DNA of 64,000 nt from Streptomyces sp. SID13726 (GCF_010548375.1 NZ_JAAGLY010000001.1:124001-188000); one strand, 5' to 3'. Shown: positions 18,084 to 27,075, counted from the stretch's first letter. The notes: a model not told the origin generated them from the letters alone. Numbers and translations are program-made.

Positions 18084-19403
18084 CTACGCCCCCAACACCC
18101 TGCGCAGATAGTCGTTCTGGAAGCGCCGGTCGGGATCGAGCCGGTCCCGCAGCGCGGTGAACTCGCCGAACCGCGGGTAGACCCCGTCGAAGTACTCCGC
18201 GTCGCGCGTGTGCACCTTGCCCCAGTGCGGGCGCCCCTCGTGCGCGGTGAAGATCCGCTCGGCGGCCGTGAAGTACGCCTGGTACGGCGTCCCCTTGACC
18301 ATGTGGACGGCGATGTACGCGGTGTCGCGGCCCGACGCGGTGGAGAGCGTGATGTCGTCGGCGGGCGCGGTGCGCACCTCGACGGGGAAGCTGACCCGCA
18401 GGCCGGAGCGTTCGACCGTGCGCTTCAACTCACGCAGTGTCTCGACGACTGCCTCGCGCGGGACGGCGTACTCCATCTCCACGAACCGCACCCGGCGCGG
18501 CGATGTGAAGACCTTGTACGGGATGTCGGTGTAGGTCCGCGCGGACAGCGCCTTGCTGGAGATCCGCGCGATCGAGGGGATGGTGCCCGGCGCCGCGCGG
18601 CCCACCCACTGTGCCACCTGGAAGACGCCGTTGGAGAGGAACTCGTCCTCGATCCAGCCCTTCACCTGCGGTACCGGCTTCTCGGGGCCCGCGCTGCGGT
18701 TGTTGCGCTTGGTGTTGGTGGAGCCGGTGTGCGGGAACCAGTAGAACTCGAAGTGCTCGTTCTCGGCCCAGAGTTCGTCGAACGCGCCGGTGACCTTGTC
18801 GAAGCTCATGGGCTCCTCGCGGGCCGTGAGCAGGAAGATCGGCTCCACCGCGAAGGTGATCGCGGTGACGATGCCGAGCGCGCCCAGGCCGATCCGCGCT
18901 GCCGCGAAGACCTCGGGGTTCTCCTTCTCGGAGCAGCTGAGCACCGAGCCGTCGGCGGTCACCAGCTCAAGACCCCGGATCTGGGCGGCGATCGAGGCCG
19001 ACTCGCGGCCCGTGCCGTGGGTGCCGGTGCTGGTGGCCCCGGAGACCGTCTGCTCCATGATGTCGCCCATGTTGGTGAGCGACAGCCCCTCGCGCGCGAG
19101 AGCCATGTTGAGCCTCTTGAGCGGGGTGCCCGCCTCCACCGTGACAGTCATGTTGTCCCGGTCAATGTTGCGGATACCGGTCAACAGTTGAGGGCGGATC
19201 AACACACCGTCGGTGGCCGCGATGGCCGTGAAGGAGTGCCCGGTGCCGACGGCCTTCACCTTCAGACCGTCCTCGGCGGCCCTCCGTACGGCAGCCGCCA
19301 GCTCGTCCACCGAGGCGGGCGTGACCTCCCGCGCGGGACGGGAGGCGACATTGCCGCCCCAGTTACGCCACGTGCCGTTCTTCCCGCTCGCTGTGCTGCT
19401 CAA
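18084..19403 (-). CDS. FAD-linked oxidase, aldonolactone oxidase family
   Basis: A 439-residue VAO-fold flavoprotein. The FAD-binding half includes NWGGNVASRP and GTGHSFTAIAATDG, where the histidine is the residue covalently flavinylated in relatives, and SATSTGTHGTG. The C-terminal half has the ALO-domain ending with HWGKVHTRD and RFGEFTALRDRLDPDRRF. The reaction is probably oxidation of a sugar lactone or alditol with oxygen as acceptor. I place the start at the TTG at 19403: GGGGAGGC precedes it and the family alignment begins within a few residues. This makes the gene overlap the upstream MFS gene by 41 bases. Confidence 0.85.
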   Translation of the reverse strand: MSSTASGKNGTWRNWGGNVASRPAREVTPASVDELAAAVRRAAEDGLKVKAVGTGHSFTAIAATDGVLIRPQLLTGIRNIDRDNMTVTVEAGTPLKRLNMALAREGLSLTNMGDIMEQTVSGATSTGTHGTGRESASIAAQIRGLELVTADGSVLSCSEKENPEVFAAARIGLGALGIVTAITFAVEPIFLLTAREEPMSFDKVTGAFDELWAENEHFEFYWFPHTGSTNTKRNNRSAGPEKPVPQVKGWIEDEFLSNGVFQVAQWVGRAAPGTIPSIARISSKALSARTYTDIPYKVFTSPRRVRFVEMEYAVPREAVVETLRELKRTVERSGLRVSFPVEVRTAPADDITLSTASGRDTAYIAVHMVKGTPYQAYFTAAERIFTAHEGRPHWGKVHTRDAEYFDGVYPRFGEFTALRDRLDPDRRFQNDYLRRVLGA

Positions 19404-20601
19404 CGGTGCCTCCCCGACCCGGCGCCGGTCTGCTGAGCCGGCGGTACCCCAGGAAACCGACCGCGACCGCGACGGCCCCGGACACCGCCGGGACCCCGTA
19501 CCCGGCCCGCGCACCGGCCGCGTCGATGACCCAGCCGGCGATGGAGGAGCCGAGCGCGACGCCGACCGCGAGCCCGGTGCTGATCCAGGTCATGCCCTCG
19601 GTCAGTTGTGCGCGTGGTACGTGCTGCTCGATCAGGGACATCGTCGTGATCATCGTGGGAGCGATGGACAGGCCCGCTACGAACAGCGCCACGGCCAGAA
19701 ACGGCAAGTTTCCGACCAGTAGGAGGGGGATCATACTCACGGCCATCGCACATATGCCCAGCAGCCAGCGGGACTCGGGTGCTCCCTTGAAGTGCAGCAG
19801 CCCGAAGACGAGGCCCGCGACGCAGGAGCCCGCCGCGTAGAGCGCGAGCACCAGGCTCGCCGCGCTCTTGTGCCCCTGCTCGTCGGCGAAGGCCACGGTG
19901 ACCACGTCGACCGCGCCGAAGATCGCGCCGGTCGCCACGAAGGTGGCCACCAGGACCTGGAGACCGGCGGAGCGCAGCGCGGTACGGCCGCCGTGGTGCT
20001 CACGCGGGTGCGGGGCGGGTTCGGTGGCCCGCTGCTCGGTCAGCCAGAAGACCCCGACCGCCAGGAAGCAGGCGGCGAGCAGCGGCCCGGCCTCCGGGAA
20101 CCAGGCGGTGGACAGCCCGATGGAGATGATCGGCCCGAAGATGAAGCAGACCTCGTCGACGACCGACTCGAAGGAGTACGCGGTGTGCAGCTGCGGGGTG
20201 TCCCGGTACAGGGCGGCCCATCGCGCGCGGACCATCGCGCCGAGGCTCGGCACGCACCCGATGCCGGCGCTGAAGACGAACAGCGTCCAGTCCGGCCAGG
20301 AGTAGTGCGCGGCGAGCAGCAGTCCGGCCGCCGCCACGAGCGAGGCCAGCGTCGCCGGGCGCAGCACCCGCCGCTGGCCGTGCAGGTCCACCAGCCGGGA
20401 GACCTGGGGCCCCGCGACCGCCGCGGCGAGCGCGATGGTGGCGGACAGGGCGCCCGCCAGGCCGTAGCGCCCGGTGAGCTGGGAGACCATCGTCACCACG
20501 CCGATGCCCATCATCGACAGCGGCATCCGGCCGAGGAACCCCGCGGCGGAGAAGCCCTTGGAGCCGGGGGCGGCGAACAGGGCGCGGTAGGGGCTGGGCA
20601 C
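19363..20601 (-). CDS. MFS transporter
   Basis: A 412-residue membrane protein with about twelve hydrophobic segments, matching the small MFS family often annotated as drug or sugar efflux in Streptomyces. Typical loops are visible, for example GPQVSRLVDLHGQRRVLRP after the second to third helices. The GTG at 20601 is chosen over upstream in-frame starts because CGGAG precedes it and the hydrophobic core begins 25 residues later. The 3' end runs 41 bases into the lactone-oxidase gene in another frame, so the two are one operon. The substrate is unknown. Confidence 0.87.
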   Translation of the reverse strand: MPSPYRALFAAPGSKGFSAAGFLGRMPLSMMGIGVVTMVSQLTGRYGLAGALSATIALAAAVAGPQVSRLVDLHGQRRVLRPATLASLVAAAGLLLAAHYSWPDWTLFVFSAGIGCVPSLGAMVRARWAALYRDTPQLHTAYSFESVVDEVCFIFGPIISIGLSTAWFPEAGPLLAACFLAVGVFWLTEQRATEPAPHPREHHGGRTALRSAGLQVLVATFVATGAIFGAVDVVTVAFADEQGHKSAASLVLALYAAGSCVAGLVFGLLHFKGAPESRWLLGICAMAVSMIPLLLVGNLPFLAVALFVAGLSIAPTMITTMSLIEQHVPRAQLTEGMTWISTGLAVGVALGSSIAGWVIDAAGARAGYGVPAVSGAVAVAVGFLGYRRLSRPAPGRGGTVEQHSEREERHVA

Positions 20602-20956
20602 GGGGTCTCCGGTCGGACGGGGCAGCTTCGGGCAGGGCGACTTCGGGCAGGGGCGGCTTCGAACAGGGGCGGCCGAGGAGGCCGGCGGTGGGGTAAGGCG
20701 TGAAGGCAGCTCATACAGCTTACGAGTGACGTGGCCCTGACGCACCCGTCCGGACCAGCCCGGCCGCGGGAAGGACGGGCTGCGGGAAGGGCCCGCCGCG
20801 GAGAGCGCGGGCCGCAGCGAGGGCGGCCCGGAACGCCGGACGGAGGAGCAGGGCGACGTGCGGGCGGCGGGCCGCAAGGCCGGAGCGACGGGCCGGGAAC
20901 CCGCGTGGTCACCCCGCCGTTTCCCGGCTGTCAGTACCGGATGACAGGATCGACCC
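20602..20956. other. Divergent intergenic region, MFS / ferrochelatase, with short repeats
   Basis: This is a 355-base region between divergent starts. It contains three imperfect 15-16 bp tandem units near the MFS start (separate entry) and an AGCTnnnnnAGCT-type partial palindrome around 20708-20722 (CAGCTCATACAGCT). The half closest to the ferrochelatase start is very G/C-rich with no clear promoter. Confidence 0.5.
20623..20669. repeat. Three imperfect 15-16 bp tandem units
   Basis: Units at 20623-20637, 20638-20653 and 20654-20669 share the pattern C(A/G)(G/A)CTTCGGGCAGGG, with the third reading GAACAGGGG in place of GGGCAGGG. They lie just upstream of the MFS start codon and could be operator repeats or slippage products. 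Confidence 0.7.
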
Positions 20957-22084
20957 ATGCGAGACGCGCTCGACGCCACCCCCTACGACGCCCTGCTCCT
21001 GCTCTCGTTCGGAGGCCCCGAGGGCCCGGACGACGTGGTCCCGTTCCTGGAGAACGTGACGCGCGGGCGCGGCATCCCCAAGGAACGCCTGAAGGAAGTC
21101 GGCCAGCACTACTTTCTGTTCGGCGGGGTCAGCCCCATCAACGACCAGAACCGCGCCCTGCTGGACGCCCTGCGCAAGGACTTCGCCGAGCACGGCCTGG
21201 ACCTGCCGATCTACTGGGGCAACCGCAACTGGGCGCCCTACCTCACGGACACCCTGCGCGAGATGGTCGCCGACGGCCACCGCCGCGTCCTGGTCCTCGC
21301 CACCAGCGCTTACGCCTCCTACTCGGGCTGCCGCCAGTACCGCGAGAACCTCGCCGACTCGCTGGCCGCCCTGGAGGCCGAGGGCCTGGAGCTGCCGAGG
21401 GTCGACAAGCTGCGGCACTACTTCAACCACCCCGGCTTCCTGGAGCCCATGATCGACGGGGTGCTCGCCTCCCTCGCCGAGCTCCCCGAGGACGTCCGGG
21501 ACGGCGCCCACATCGCCTTCTCGACCCACTCGATCCCGGACGCGTCCGCGGACACCTCGGGCCCGGTGGAGGGCCACGGCGAGGGCGGGGCGTACGTCGC
21601 GCAGCACCTGGAGGTGTCCCGGCTGATCGCCGAGGCCGTCCGCGAGCGCACCGGCGTCGACCACCCCTGGCAGCTCGTCTACCAGTCGCGCTCCGGCGCC
21701 CCGCACATCCCCTGGCTGGAGCCCGACATCTGCGACCACCTGGAGGAGCGCCACGAGTCCGGCGTCCCGGCCGTGGTGATCGCGCCCGTCGGCTTCGTCT
21801 CCGACCACATGGAGGTCCTCTACGACCTCGACACCGAGGCCAAGGCCAAGGCCGAGGAGCTGGGACTGCCGATGCGCCGCTCCGCGACCGTCGGCGACGA
21901 CCCGCGGTTCGCCGCCGCGGTCCGCGACCTGGTCCTGGAGCGCGCCTCCGTCGAGCGCGGCCAGGAGGTCACGCCCTGCGCCCTGGGCGCCCTCGGGGCC
22001 GACCACGACGTCTGCCCGATCGGCTGCTGCCCGGCCCGCGCCGCCAAGCCCGCCGCCGCGGGCGTCGACAGCCCGTACGCGTGA
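20957..22084 (+). CDS. hemH: Ferrochelatase (coproporphyrin-type, actinobacterial)
   Basis: A 375-residue enzyme inserting Fe(II) into a porphyrin; actinobacterial members act on coproporphyrin III in the coproporphyrin-dependent haem pathway (CpfC). The N-terminus [20 protein letters not shown] is diagnostic. The catalytic region includes [10 protein letters not shown] with the conserved histidine, and [14 protein letters not shown] carries the conserved glutamate. Cysteines in the C-terminal CPIGCC segment, with C near HPCAL-like residues, fit the [2Fe-2S] cluster known in actinobacterial ferrochelatases. The stop overlaps a downstream GTG, and the phosphatase gene follows 8 bases later. 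Confidence 0.94.
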   Translation: MRDALDATPYDALLLLSFGGPEGPDDVVPFLENVTRGRGIPKERLKEVGQHYFLFGGVSPINDQNRALLDALRKDFAEHGLDLPIYWGNRNWAPYLTDTLREMVADGHRRVLVLATSAYASYSGCRQYRENLADSLAALEAEGLELPRVDKLRHYFNHPGFLEPMIDGVLASLAELPEDVRDGAHIAFSTHSIPDASADTSGPVEGHGEGGAYVAQHLEVSRLIAEAVRERTGVDHPWQLVYQSRSGAPHIPWLEPDICDHLEERHESGVPAVVIAPVGFVSDHMEVLYDLDTEAKAKAEELGLPMRRSATVGDDPRFAAAVRDLVLERASVERGQEVTPCALGALGADHDVCPIGCCPARAAKPAAAGVDSPYA

Positions 22085-22092
22085 GGAGCGCC

Positions 22093-22908
22093 GTGACCGA
22101 CCCCCTGCACGCGGAACTGCTCCGGCTGGCCCAGGAGGCGGCCCGGCGCGCCGGCACCCTGCTGCGGGACGGCCGCCCGGCCGACCTCGAGGTCGCCAGG
22201 ACCAAGTCCAGCCCCATCGACGTGGTCACCGAGATGGACATCGCGGCCGAGAAGCTGATCACCGACCTGATCTCCGAGCACCGCCCGGACGACGGCTTCC
22301 TCGGCGAGGAGGGCGCCGCCACCGAGGGCACGAGCGGTGTCCGCTGGGTGATCGACCCGCTCGACGGCACCGTCAACTACCTCTACGGACTGCCCACCTG
22401 GTCCGTCTCCATCGCCGCCGAGCAGGACGGCGAGACCGTGGTCGGGGTCGTGGCGGCCCCGATGCGCGGCGAGACGTACCACGCGGTCCGCGGCGAGGGC
22501 GCCTGGGCCACCGGCGCCTGGGAGGGCGAGCGCCGGCTGACCTGCCGCCCGTCCCCGCCCCTGGACCAGGCCCTGGTCTCCACGGGCTTCAACTACGTCA
22601 CCAAGGTCCGCACCCACCAGGCCGAGGTCGCCCAGCGGCTGATCCCGCTCCTGCGCGACATCCGCCGGGGCGGCTCGGCGGCGGTCGACCTCTGCGACCT
22701 CGCCGCGGGCCGCCTCGACGGCTACTACGAACGCGGCCTCAACGCCTGGGACTACGGCGCGGGCGCGCTGATCGCCCGCGAGTCCGGCGCCCTGACCGGC
22801 GGCCGCCCCGGAGAGCCCCCGAACCCGGCCCTCACGGTCGCGGCGACCCCGGGCGTCTTCGGCCCCCTCCAGCGGCTCCTGGAGGACTTCGGGGCCTGGC
22901 ACGACTGA
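22093..22908 (+). CDS. Inositol monophosphatase family protein
   Basis: A 271-residue magnesium-dependent phosphatase of the IMPase/SuhB fold. Metal-binding motifs are present in order: DVVTEMD (about residues 40-46), GEEGA with its glutamate, IDPLDGTVNY and the late NAWDYGAG. The GTG at 22093 has a GAGGAG five bases upstream; an earlier GTG at 22081 overlaps the ferrochelatase stop but lacks this. It is co-transcribed with hemH. In actinobacteria such enzymes hydrolyse inositol-1-phosphate, histidinol-phosphate or FBP, so the substrate is not fixed. A 19-bp terminator follows. Confidence 0.9.
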   Translation: MTDPLHAELLRLAQEAARRAGTLLRDGRPADLEVARTKSSPIDVVTEMDIAAEKLITDLISEHRPDDGFLGEEGAATEGTSGVRWVIDPLDGTVNYLYGLPTWSVSIAAEQDGETVVGVVAAPMRGETYHAVRGEGAWATGAWEGERRLTCRPSPPLDQALVSTGFNYVTKVRTHQAEVAQRLIPLLRDIRRGGSAAVDLCDLAAGRLDGYYERGLNAWDYGAGALIARESGALTGGRPGEPPNPALTVAATPGVFGPLQRLLEDFGAWHD

Positions 22909-22920
22909 GACCCCGTACGG

Positions 22921-22965
22921 CGACGACGAACCCCCGGTGCTGGATTCACCGGGGGTTCGTCGTCG
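22921..22965. terminator. Perfect 19-bp bidirectional terminator
   Basis: Bases 22921-22939 pair exactly with 22947-22965 around a 7-base loop. It lies between the phosphatase gene and a convergent small gene. Confidence 0.9.
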
Positions 22966-22986
22966 TGCCGAAAAGTCGATCAGACG

Positions 22987-23151
22987 CTACGCGTTGACCT
23001 CCACACCGTGCTCGGCGGCGAGGCGGCGCAGGTCGTCGAGTTCGCCCTGCTCCACCTCGACGAGGAAGTCGTCGCCCTCGTTGCGAGCCCGCGTCAGGTC
23101 GGACTCGGTCGTCCTTATGCGCTGCAGAAGTCCTGCGGTGAATGCGTCCAT
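22987..23151 (-). CDS. Small conserved helical protein, 54 residues
   Basis: A 54-residue acidic, helix-prone protein beginning MDAFTAGLLQRIRTTESDL and ending AAEHGVEVNA, with a heptad-like pattern of Leu/Ile. The ATG at 23151 is preceded by GAGGGGGCGC; the longer open frame upstream has no such site and poor composition. Codon usage (G/C third positions) supports it as real. It lies upstream of and divergent from cutR. The function is unknown; similar short proteins occur at this locus in Streptomyces from memory. Confidence 0.75.
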   Translation of the reverse strand: MDAFTAGLLQRIRTTESDLTRARNEGDDFLVEVEQGELDDLRRLAAEHGVEVNA

Positions 23152-23564
23152 GCTGCGCCCCCTCGTCCTGGGTCGTGGGTCGATGGCACGGGGGTGTGCC
23201 GTTCGGAAGGGGCGATCACGTCTCCTGCGGGTGCCCAGCGCTGCCCTGCCGGGCGGCGACGGTGCCGGACACCCACGCCCGCTCCGCACAAACGGATCGT
23301 GTCGTGCCGCATGGTGGTACGGCACGTGCAGAGCGTGATCGCGGGGTGTAAAGCCGTCCTCCCCCCGCTCCCTTCGACGGAAACCTCAACCACGAGAGAA
23401 AATCCCGCATTCCCGCTCTCATACCTGTCTTTCAGTCGCCCCTCACCCGCCTTACAGCCGACTTATGGCCGAAAAGGGCAGGATGGAGGCCAACACTCAC
23501 CCACACCCCTGCCCGTGCGTGCCCGAGGTGCGCTACGCGGGTGGACAGCGGAAGGACAAGCGAC
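23152..23564. other. Intergenic region upstream of cutRS
   Basis: These 413 bases separate the small gene from cutR. The half nearer cutR (23390-23470) is relatively A/T-rich (CGAGAGAAAATCCCGCATTC) and is the likely promoter zone. I could not define a consensus hexamer pair. The region has no convincing coding frame. Confidence 0.5.
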
Positions 23565-24218
23565 GTGCGCGTACTCGTCGTCGAGGACGAGCAGCTGCTC
23601 GCCGATGCGGTGGCCACCGGACTGCGCCGGGAGGCCATGGCCGTCGACGTCGTGTACGACGGTGCGGCCGCCCTGGAGCGCATCGGCGTCAACGACTACG
23701 ACGTGGTCGTCCTCGACCGCGACCTCCCCCTCGTCCACGGCGACGACGTCTGCCGCAAGATCGTCGAGCTCGGCATGCCCACGCGCGTGCTGATGCTCAC
23801 GGCCTCCGGCGACGTCAGCGACCGCGTCGAGGGCCTGGAGATCGGCGCCGACGACTACCTGCCCAAGCCCTTCGCGTTCAGCGAGCTGACGGCACGCGTG
23901 CGTGCCCTCGGGCGGCGCACCAGCGTGCCGCTGCCGCCGGTCCTGGAGCGCGCCGGGATCAAGCTCGACCCCAACCGCCGCGAGGTCTTCCGCGACGGCA
24001 AGGAGGTCCAGCTCGCCCCGAAGGAGTTCGCCGTCCTGGAGGTGCTGATGCGCTCCGAGGGCGCCGTCGTCTCCGCGGAGCAGCTCCTGGAGAAGGCGTG
24101 GGACGAGAACACCGACCCGTTCACCAACGTCGTGCGGGTGACCGTGATGACCCTGCGCCGCAAGCTGGGCGAACCCGCGGTGATCGTGACCGTCCCCGGC
24201 TCGGGCTACCGGATCTGA
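23565..24218 (+). CDS. cutR: Two-component response regulator CutR
   Basis: A 217-residue OmpR-type regulator. The receiver domain (residues 1-115) has the acidic pair in VVEDE, the phospho-accepting aspartate in VVVLDRDLP and the KPF lysine. A winged helix (about 125-217) contains LAPKEFAVLEVLMRSEG and VRVTVMTLRRKLG. The GTG at 23565 is correctly spaced after GGAAGGA and gives the 217-residue length known for CutR; an upstream in-frame GTG at 23541 is less likely. It is followed six bases later by the cutS kinase gene. CutRS of Streptomyces is known to influence antibiotic production and the secretion stress response. Confidence 0.93.
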   Translation: MRVLVVEDEQLLADAVATGLRREAMAVDVVYDGAAALERIGVNDYDVVVLDRDLPLVHGDDVCRKIVELGMPTRVLMLTASGDVSDRVEGLEIGADDYLPKPFAFSELTARVRALGRRTSVPLPPVLERAGIKLDPNRREVFRDGKEVQLAPKEFAVLEVLMRSEGAVVSAEQLLEKAWDENTDPFTNVVRVTVMTLRRKLGEPAVIVTVPGSGYRI

Positions 24219-24224
24219 TACCCC

Positions 24225-25463
24225 GTGGCCGCGACTCCCGCTCCGCCCCAGGCGCCCCCGAAGCCCACCTGGGACCCCAGGAGGCCGGCGCCGCAGCTGC
24301 CCTGGCTGCGCCCGACCATCCGCATAAGGCTCACGCTGCTCTATGGCGGCATGTTCCTGATCGCGGGCATCCTGCTGCTGTCGATCATCTATCTGATTGC
24401 TGCCCAGGCGCTGAACGTCGGCAGTGAACTGCCTTTCAAGATCACAACCGGCAGCGTCACCAGCGACATCTGCAACAACCTGCCCTCGAGCGGCACCTCC
24501 GAGGTCATGAACAAGGCGATGGACAGGTGCGTCAACGACCAGCGCCAGCACGCCCTCGACGACCTCCTCAGCCGCTCCCTGCTGGCCCTGCTCGGCCTCG
24601 CGATCATCGCCTTCGCCTTCGGCTACGCGATGGCGGGACGCGTCCTGTCGCCGCTCGGCCGGATCCTGCGCACGGCCCGCGCGGTGGCCGGCTCGGACCT
24701 CTCCCGCCGTATCGAGCTGGACGGCCCGGACGACGAGCTCAAGGAGCTGGCCGACACCTTCGACGACATGCTGGAGCGCCTGGAGCGCGCCTTCACGGCC
24801 CAGCAGCGCTTCGTCGGCAACGCCTCGCACGAACTGCGGACACCGCTGGCGATCAACCGCACGCTCCTTGAGGTGCACTTGTCCGATCCGGGCGCCCCGG
24901 TGGAGCTCCAGCAGCTCGGCAGGACCCTGCTGGCCACCAACGAGCGCAGCGAGCAGCTCGTGGAGGGCCTGCTGCTGCTCGCCCGCAGCGACAACCAGAT
25001 CGTCGAGCGCAAGCCCGTGGACCTCGCCGAGGTCGCCGAGCAGGCGGTCGACCAGGTGCACGGCGAGGCGGAGGCCAAGGGCGTGGCGATCCGCGGCGAG
25101 CAGAAGTCCGCGGTCGTCCAGGGCAACGGTGTCCTGCTGGAGCGCATCGCCCTGAACCTGGTGCAGAACGCCGTGCGCTACAACGTGCCCGAGGGCGGCT
25201 GGGTCGAGGTGACCACGGACGTCCAGCACGGCCAGGCGGTGCTCACGGTGGCCAACACGGGCCCGGTCGTGCCGGCGTACGAGGTGGACAACCTCTTCGA
25301 ACCGTTCAAGCGGCTGCGCGGCGCCGACCGCACCGGCAGCGACAAGGGCGTCGGGCTCGGTCTGTCCATCGTGCGGTCCGTGGCGCGGGCGCACGGCGGG
25401 CACATCACGGCACAGCCGCGCGAAGGGGGTGGGCTCGTGATGCGAGTCACCCTGCCGGTCTGA
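24225..25463 (+). CDS. cutS: Sensor histidine kinase CutS
   Basis: A 412-residue membrane kinase. A proline-rich cytoplasmic N-terminus precedes two transmembrane helices (about residues 32-62 and 118-142), which enclose a short extracytoplasmic loop. That loop has two cysteines, C83 and C102, 19 residues apart. HAMP, HisKA (H202 in NASHELRTPL) and HATPase domains follow, with the N box NLVQNAVRYN and GVGLGLSIV. Published work on CutS links such an extracellular cysteine pair to redox or disulfide sensing; here the pair is seen, the role inferred. The GTG start lies just after the cutR stop. Confidence 0.93.
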   Translation: MAATPAPPQAPPKPTWDPRRPAPQLPWLRPTIRIRLTLLYGGMFLIAGILLLSIIYLIAAQALNVGSELPFKITTGSVTSDICNNLPSSGTSEVMNKAMDRCVNDQRQHALDDLLSRSLLALLGLAIIAFAFGYAMAGRVLSPLGRILRTARAVAGSDLSRRIELDGPDDELKELADTFDDMLERLERAFTAQQRFVGNASHELRTPLAINRTLLEVHLSDPGAPVELQQLGRTLLATNERSEQLVEGLLLLARSDNQIVERKPVDLAEVAEQAVDQVHGEAEAKGVAIRGEQKSAVVQGNGVLLERIALNLVQNAVRYNVPEGGWVEVTTDVQHGQAVLTVANTGPVVPAYEVDNLFEPFKRLRGADRTGSDKGVGLGLSIVRSVARAHGGHITAQPREGGGLVMRVTLPV

Positions 25464-25547
25464 GATCATGGCCCCCGCACCGTGACCGACACACGGGGAT
25501 GTTCGCTTTGCGCGGAATTTTCTGGGCGCTCAGTGGGGCATTCCATG

Positions 25548-25561
25548 TGTGATCGATCACA
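25548..25561. promoter_or_regulatory. Perfect 14-bp palindrome TGTGATCGATCACA
   Basis: A perfect dyad between the convergent-side end of cutS and the DUF4193 promoter. It resembles a CRP-type half-site pair but with a 4-base rather than 6-base centre, so I do not assign a regulator. It lies about 125 bases upstream of the likely -35. Confidence 0.5.
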
Positions 25562-25671
25562 AGGGCAATTTTCCGGCCATCTACTCTCAATGATCATGCA
25601 CCCTGTCGGAAAGCCGGGAAAATCCTGGTTTTCAGGGGTCTTGATCACGGGAAGTACACGGTGAGACGCCT

Positions 25672-25701
25672 TTGAAGTGCGGGATTCGGACCGTGTACGG
25701 T
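25672..25701 (+). promoter_or_regulatory. Probable promoter of the DUF4193 gene with overlapping dyad
   Basis: TTGAAG at 25672-25677 and TACGGT at 25696-25701 are separated by 18 bases, close to the HrdB-type consensus. The -10 lies inside a 16-base dyad, 25688-25703 (GGACCGT, two bases, ACGGTCC), a possible operator. The resulting leader would be about 160 bases. Confidence 0.55.
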
Positions 25702-25868
25702 CCCGATCGCCATCCAACCCGATCACTCAAGAGGAGTCCGGTTGGGTGTCGATTGAGTAACAGACCTTGATGTGAGGCAAAATCTCCGCCTCGGGTCGGG
25801 CACAAGTCCGGCCTCTCACGCGTTACGTGCGCTGGAGACACCGCAGACACCCAGAGGGGGAGAGCGAC

Positions 25869-26165
25869 ATGGCAACGGATTACGACACCCCACGCAAGAC
25901 CGACGACGACGTCGACTCGGACAGTCTTGAAGAGCTGAAGGCCAGGAGGAACGACAAGTCGACGTCCGCCGTGGACGTCGACGAGTTCGAGGCCGCCGAA
26001 GGCCTGGAGCTGCCCGGAGCGGACCTTTCCAATGAGGAACTGGCCGTCCGGGTGCTGCCCAAGCAGCAGGACGAGTTCACCTGCATGAGCTGCTTCCTGG
26101 TGCACCACCGCAGCCAGCTGGCCCGGGAGAAGAACGGTCAGCCGATCTGCCGCGACTGCGACTGA
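25869..26165 (+). CDS. DUF4193 protein with C-terminal zinc-ribbon-like cysteines
   Basis: A 98-residue acidic protein of the actinobacterial DUF4193 family. The N-terminal 60 residues are charged and probably disordered (DSDSLEELKARRNDKS). The C-terminus carries four cysteines, in CMSC and CRDC, spaced like a zinc ribbon with intervening histidines (LVHHRS). The ATG at 25869 follows GAGGGGGAGAG. The function is unknown in the family; small acidic zinc-ribbon proteins of this kind often contact RNA polymerase or ribosomes, but nothing here shows that. Confidence 0.88.
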   Translation: MATDYDTPRKTDDDVDSDSLEELKARRNDKSTSAVDVDEFEAAEGLELPGADLSNEELAVRVLPKQQDEFTCMSCFLVHHRSQLAREKNGQPICRDCD

Positions 26166-26178
26166 GGGCGGGTCGGGC

Positions 26179-27075
26179 ATGACCGGCTCGACCCCTCCTT
26201 GGAAGCGCCGCTCCCTGCCGGGAGCGGACCAGGGGCCGCTCGACGGTCCCCACGGCACGCGTGAGAACGGGCGGGGCTCTTCTGATCCGGGAGCCTCGCT
26301 CGAACCGGCCGCCGACCGGGCTGACCTCCCGGCGCCGACCGGACAGGCCGGGACGCTCTCGCCCGTCACCAGACGGGGGAGGGTGGCGGCGGTCCGTGAC
26401 AGGGCCCGGGAAGGGGTCCGCAAGGGCGGCAGCCGGGCCAGGGCGGGCCTGGCGTACCTCGCCGACCGGATCATCGAGAACGCCCCGCGTGTCCCCGTAC
26501 GGGACCTCGAGACCCTCCGCCGCCAGTTCCCGGGGCTCGGCCCCGAGCAGCTCGCGGACAAGCTCGTCACGGGCGCCGCGAGCGCCACGGCGACGGTCGG
26601 AGCGGGGATCGGCGCGGCGGCGATGCTGCCCGTGCCCCCGGCGATGCCGACCGAACTGGCCGCCGAGATCACCGGCGTGGCCGCGATCGAGCTGAAGATG
26701 ATCGCCGAACTCCACGAGGTCTACGGCGTACGACCGCCGGGGAACCTGAAGGAGCGGTCCACCGCGTATCTGAACTCCTGGTCCGGCGAGCGCGGGATCG
26801 ACGTGAAGAAGCCGTCGAGTGTGAGCGGCGCGCTCAACAGCCAGATGAAGCAGCAGCTGCGGCAGCAGATCATGAAGCGGATGATCCGCGACCTGCCGAA
26901 CCTGATGCCGTTCCTGGTCGGCGCGGCGGTGGGCGCGGTCATGAACCGCCGGGACACCAGAAAGCTGGCCGAGCGCATCCGCAAGGACCTGAGAAGGACT
27001 CAGGTGCCGTGGGAGGCGCTGCCCGAACTCCCCGGTCTCGAGGCTCCGGCGAACCCGCTGGAGCTGGAGGGGTAA
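26179..27075 (+). CDS. Conserved hypothetical protein, possibly membrane-associated
   Basis: A 298-residue protein I do not recognise with confidence. About 75 N-terminal residues are proline- and charge-rich and look disordered. Then follow amphipathic helices and two glycine/alanine-rich hydrophobic stretches: ATVGAGIGAAAMLPVPPAMP at about 138-157 and MPFLVGAAVGAVMNRRDTRK at about 240-260. The pattern of small-residue hydrophobic helix pairs recalls EcsC-like or DUF697-like proteins, but the match is weak. It lies 13 bases after DUF4193 and is probably co-transcribed. Confidence 0.7.
   Translation: MTGSTPPWKRRSLPGADQGPLDGPHGTRENGRGSSDPGASLEPAADRADLPAPTGQAGTLSPVTRRGRVAAVRDRAREGVRKGGSRARAGLAYLADRIIENAPRVPVRDLETLRRQFPGLGPEQLADKLVTGAASATATVGAGIGAAAMLPVPPAMPTELAAEITGVAAIELKMIAELHEVYGVRPPGNLKERSTAYLNSWSGERGIDVKKPSSVSGALNSQMKQQLRQQIMKRMIRDLPNLMPFLVGAAVGAVMNRRDTRKLAERIRKDLRRTQVPWEALPELPGLEAPANPLELEG

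Noticed and set aside
17717..18160. 147-codon plus-strand frame upstream of sepH
   Set aside because: Poor codon composition, and it overlaps the end of the oxidase gene antisense.
25548..25561. CRP-type binding site
   Set aside because: The dyad has the CRP half-site sequence but a 4-base centre in place of 6, so I record only a palindrome.
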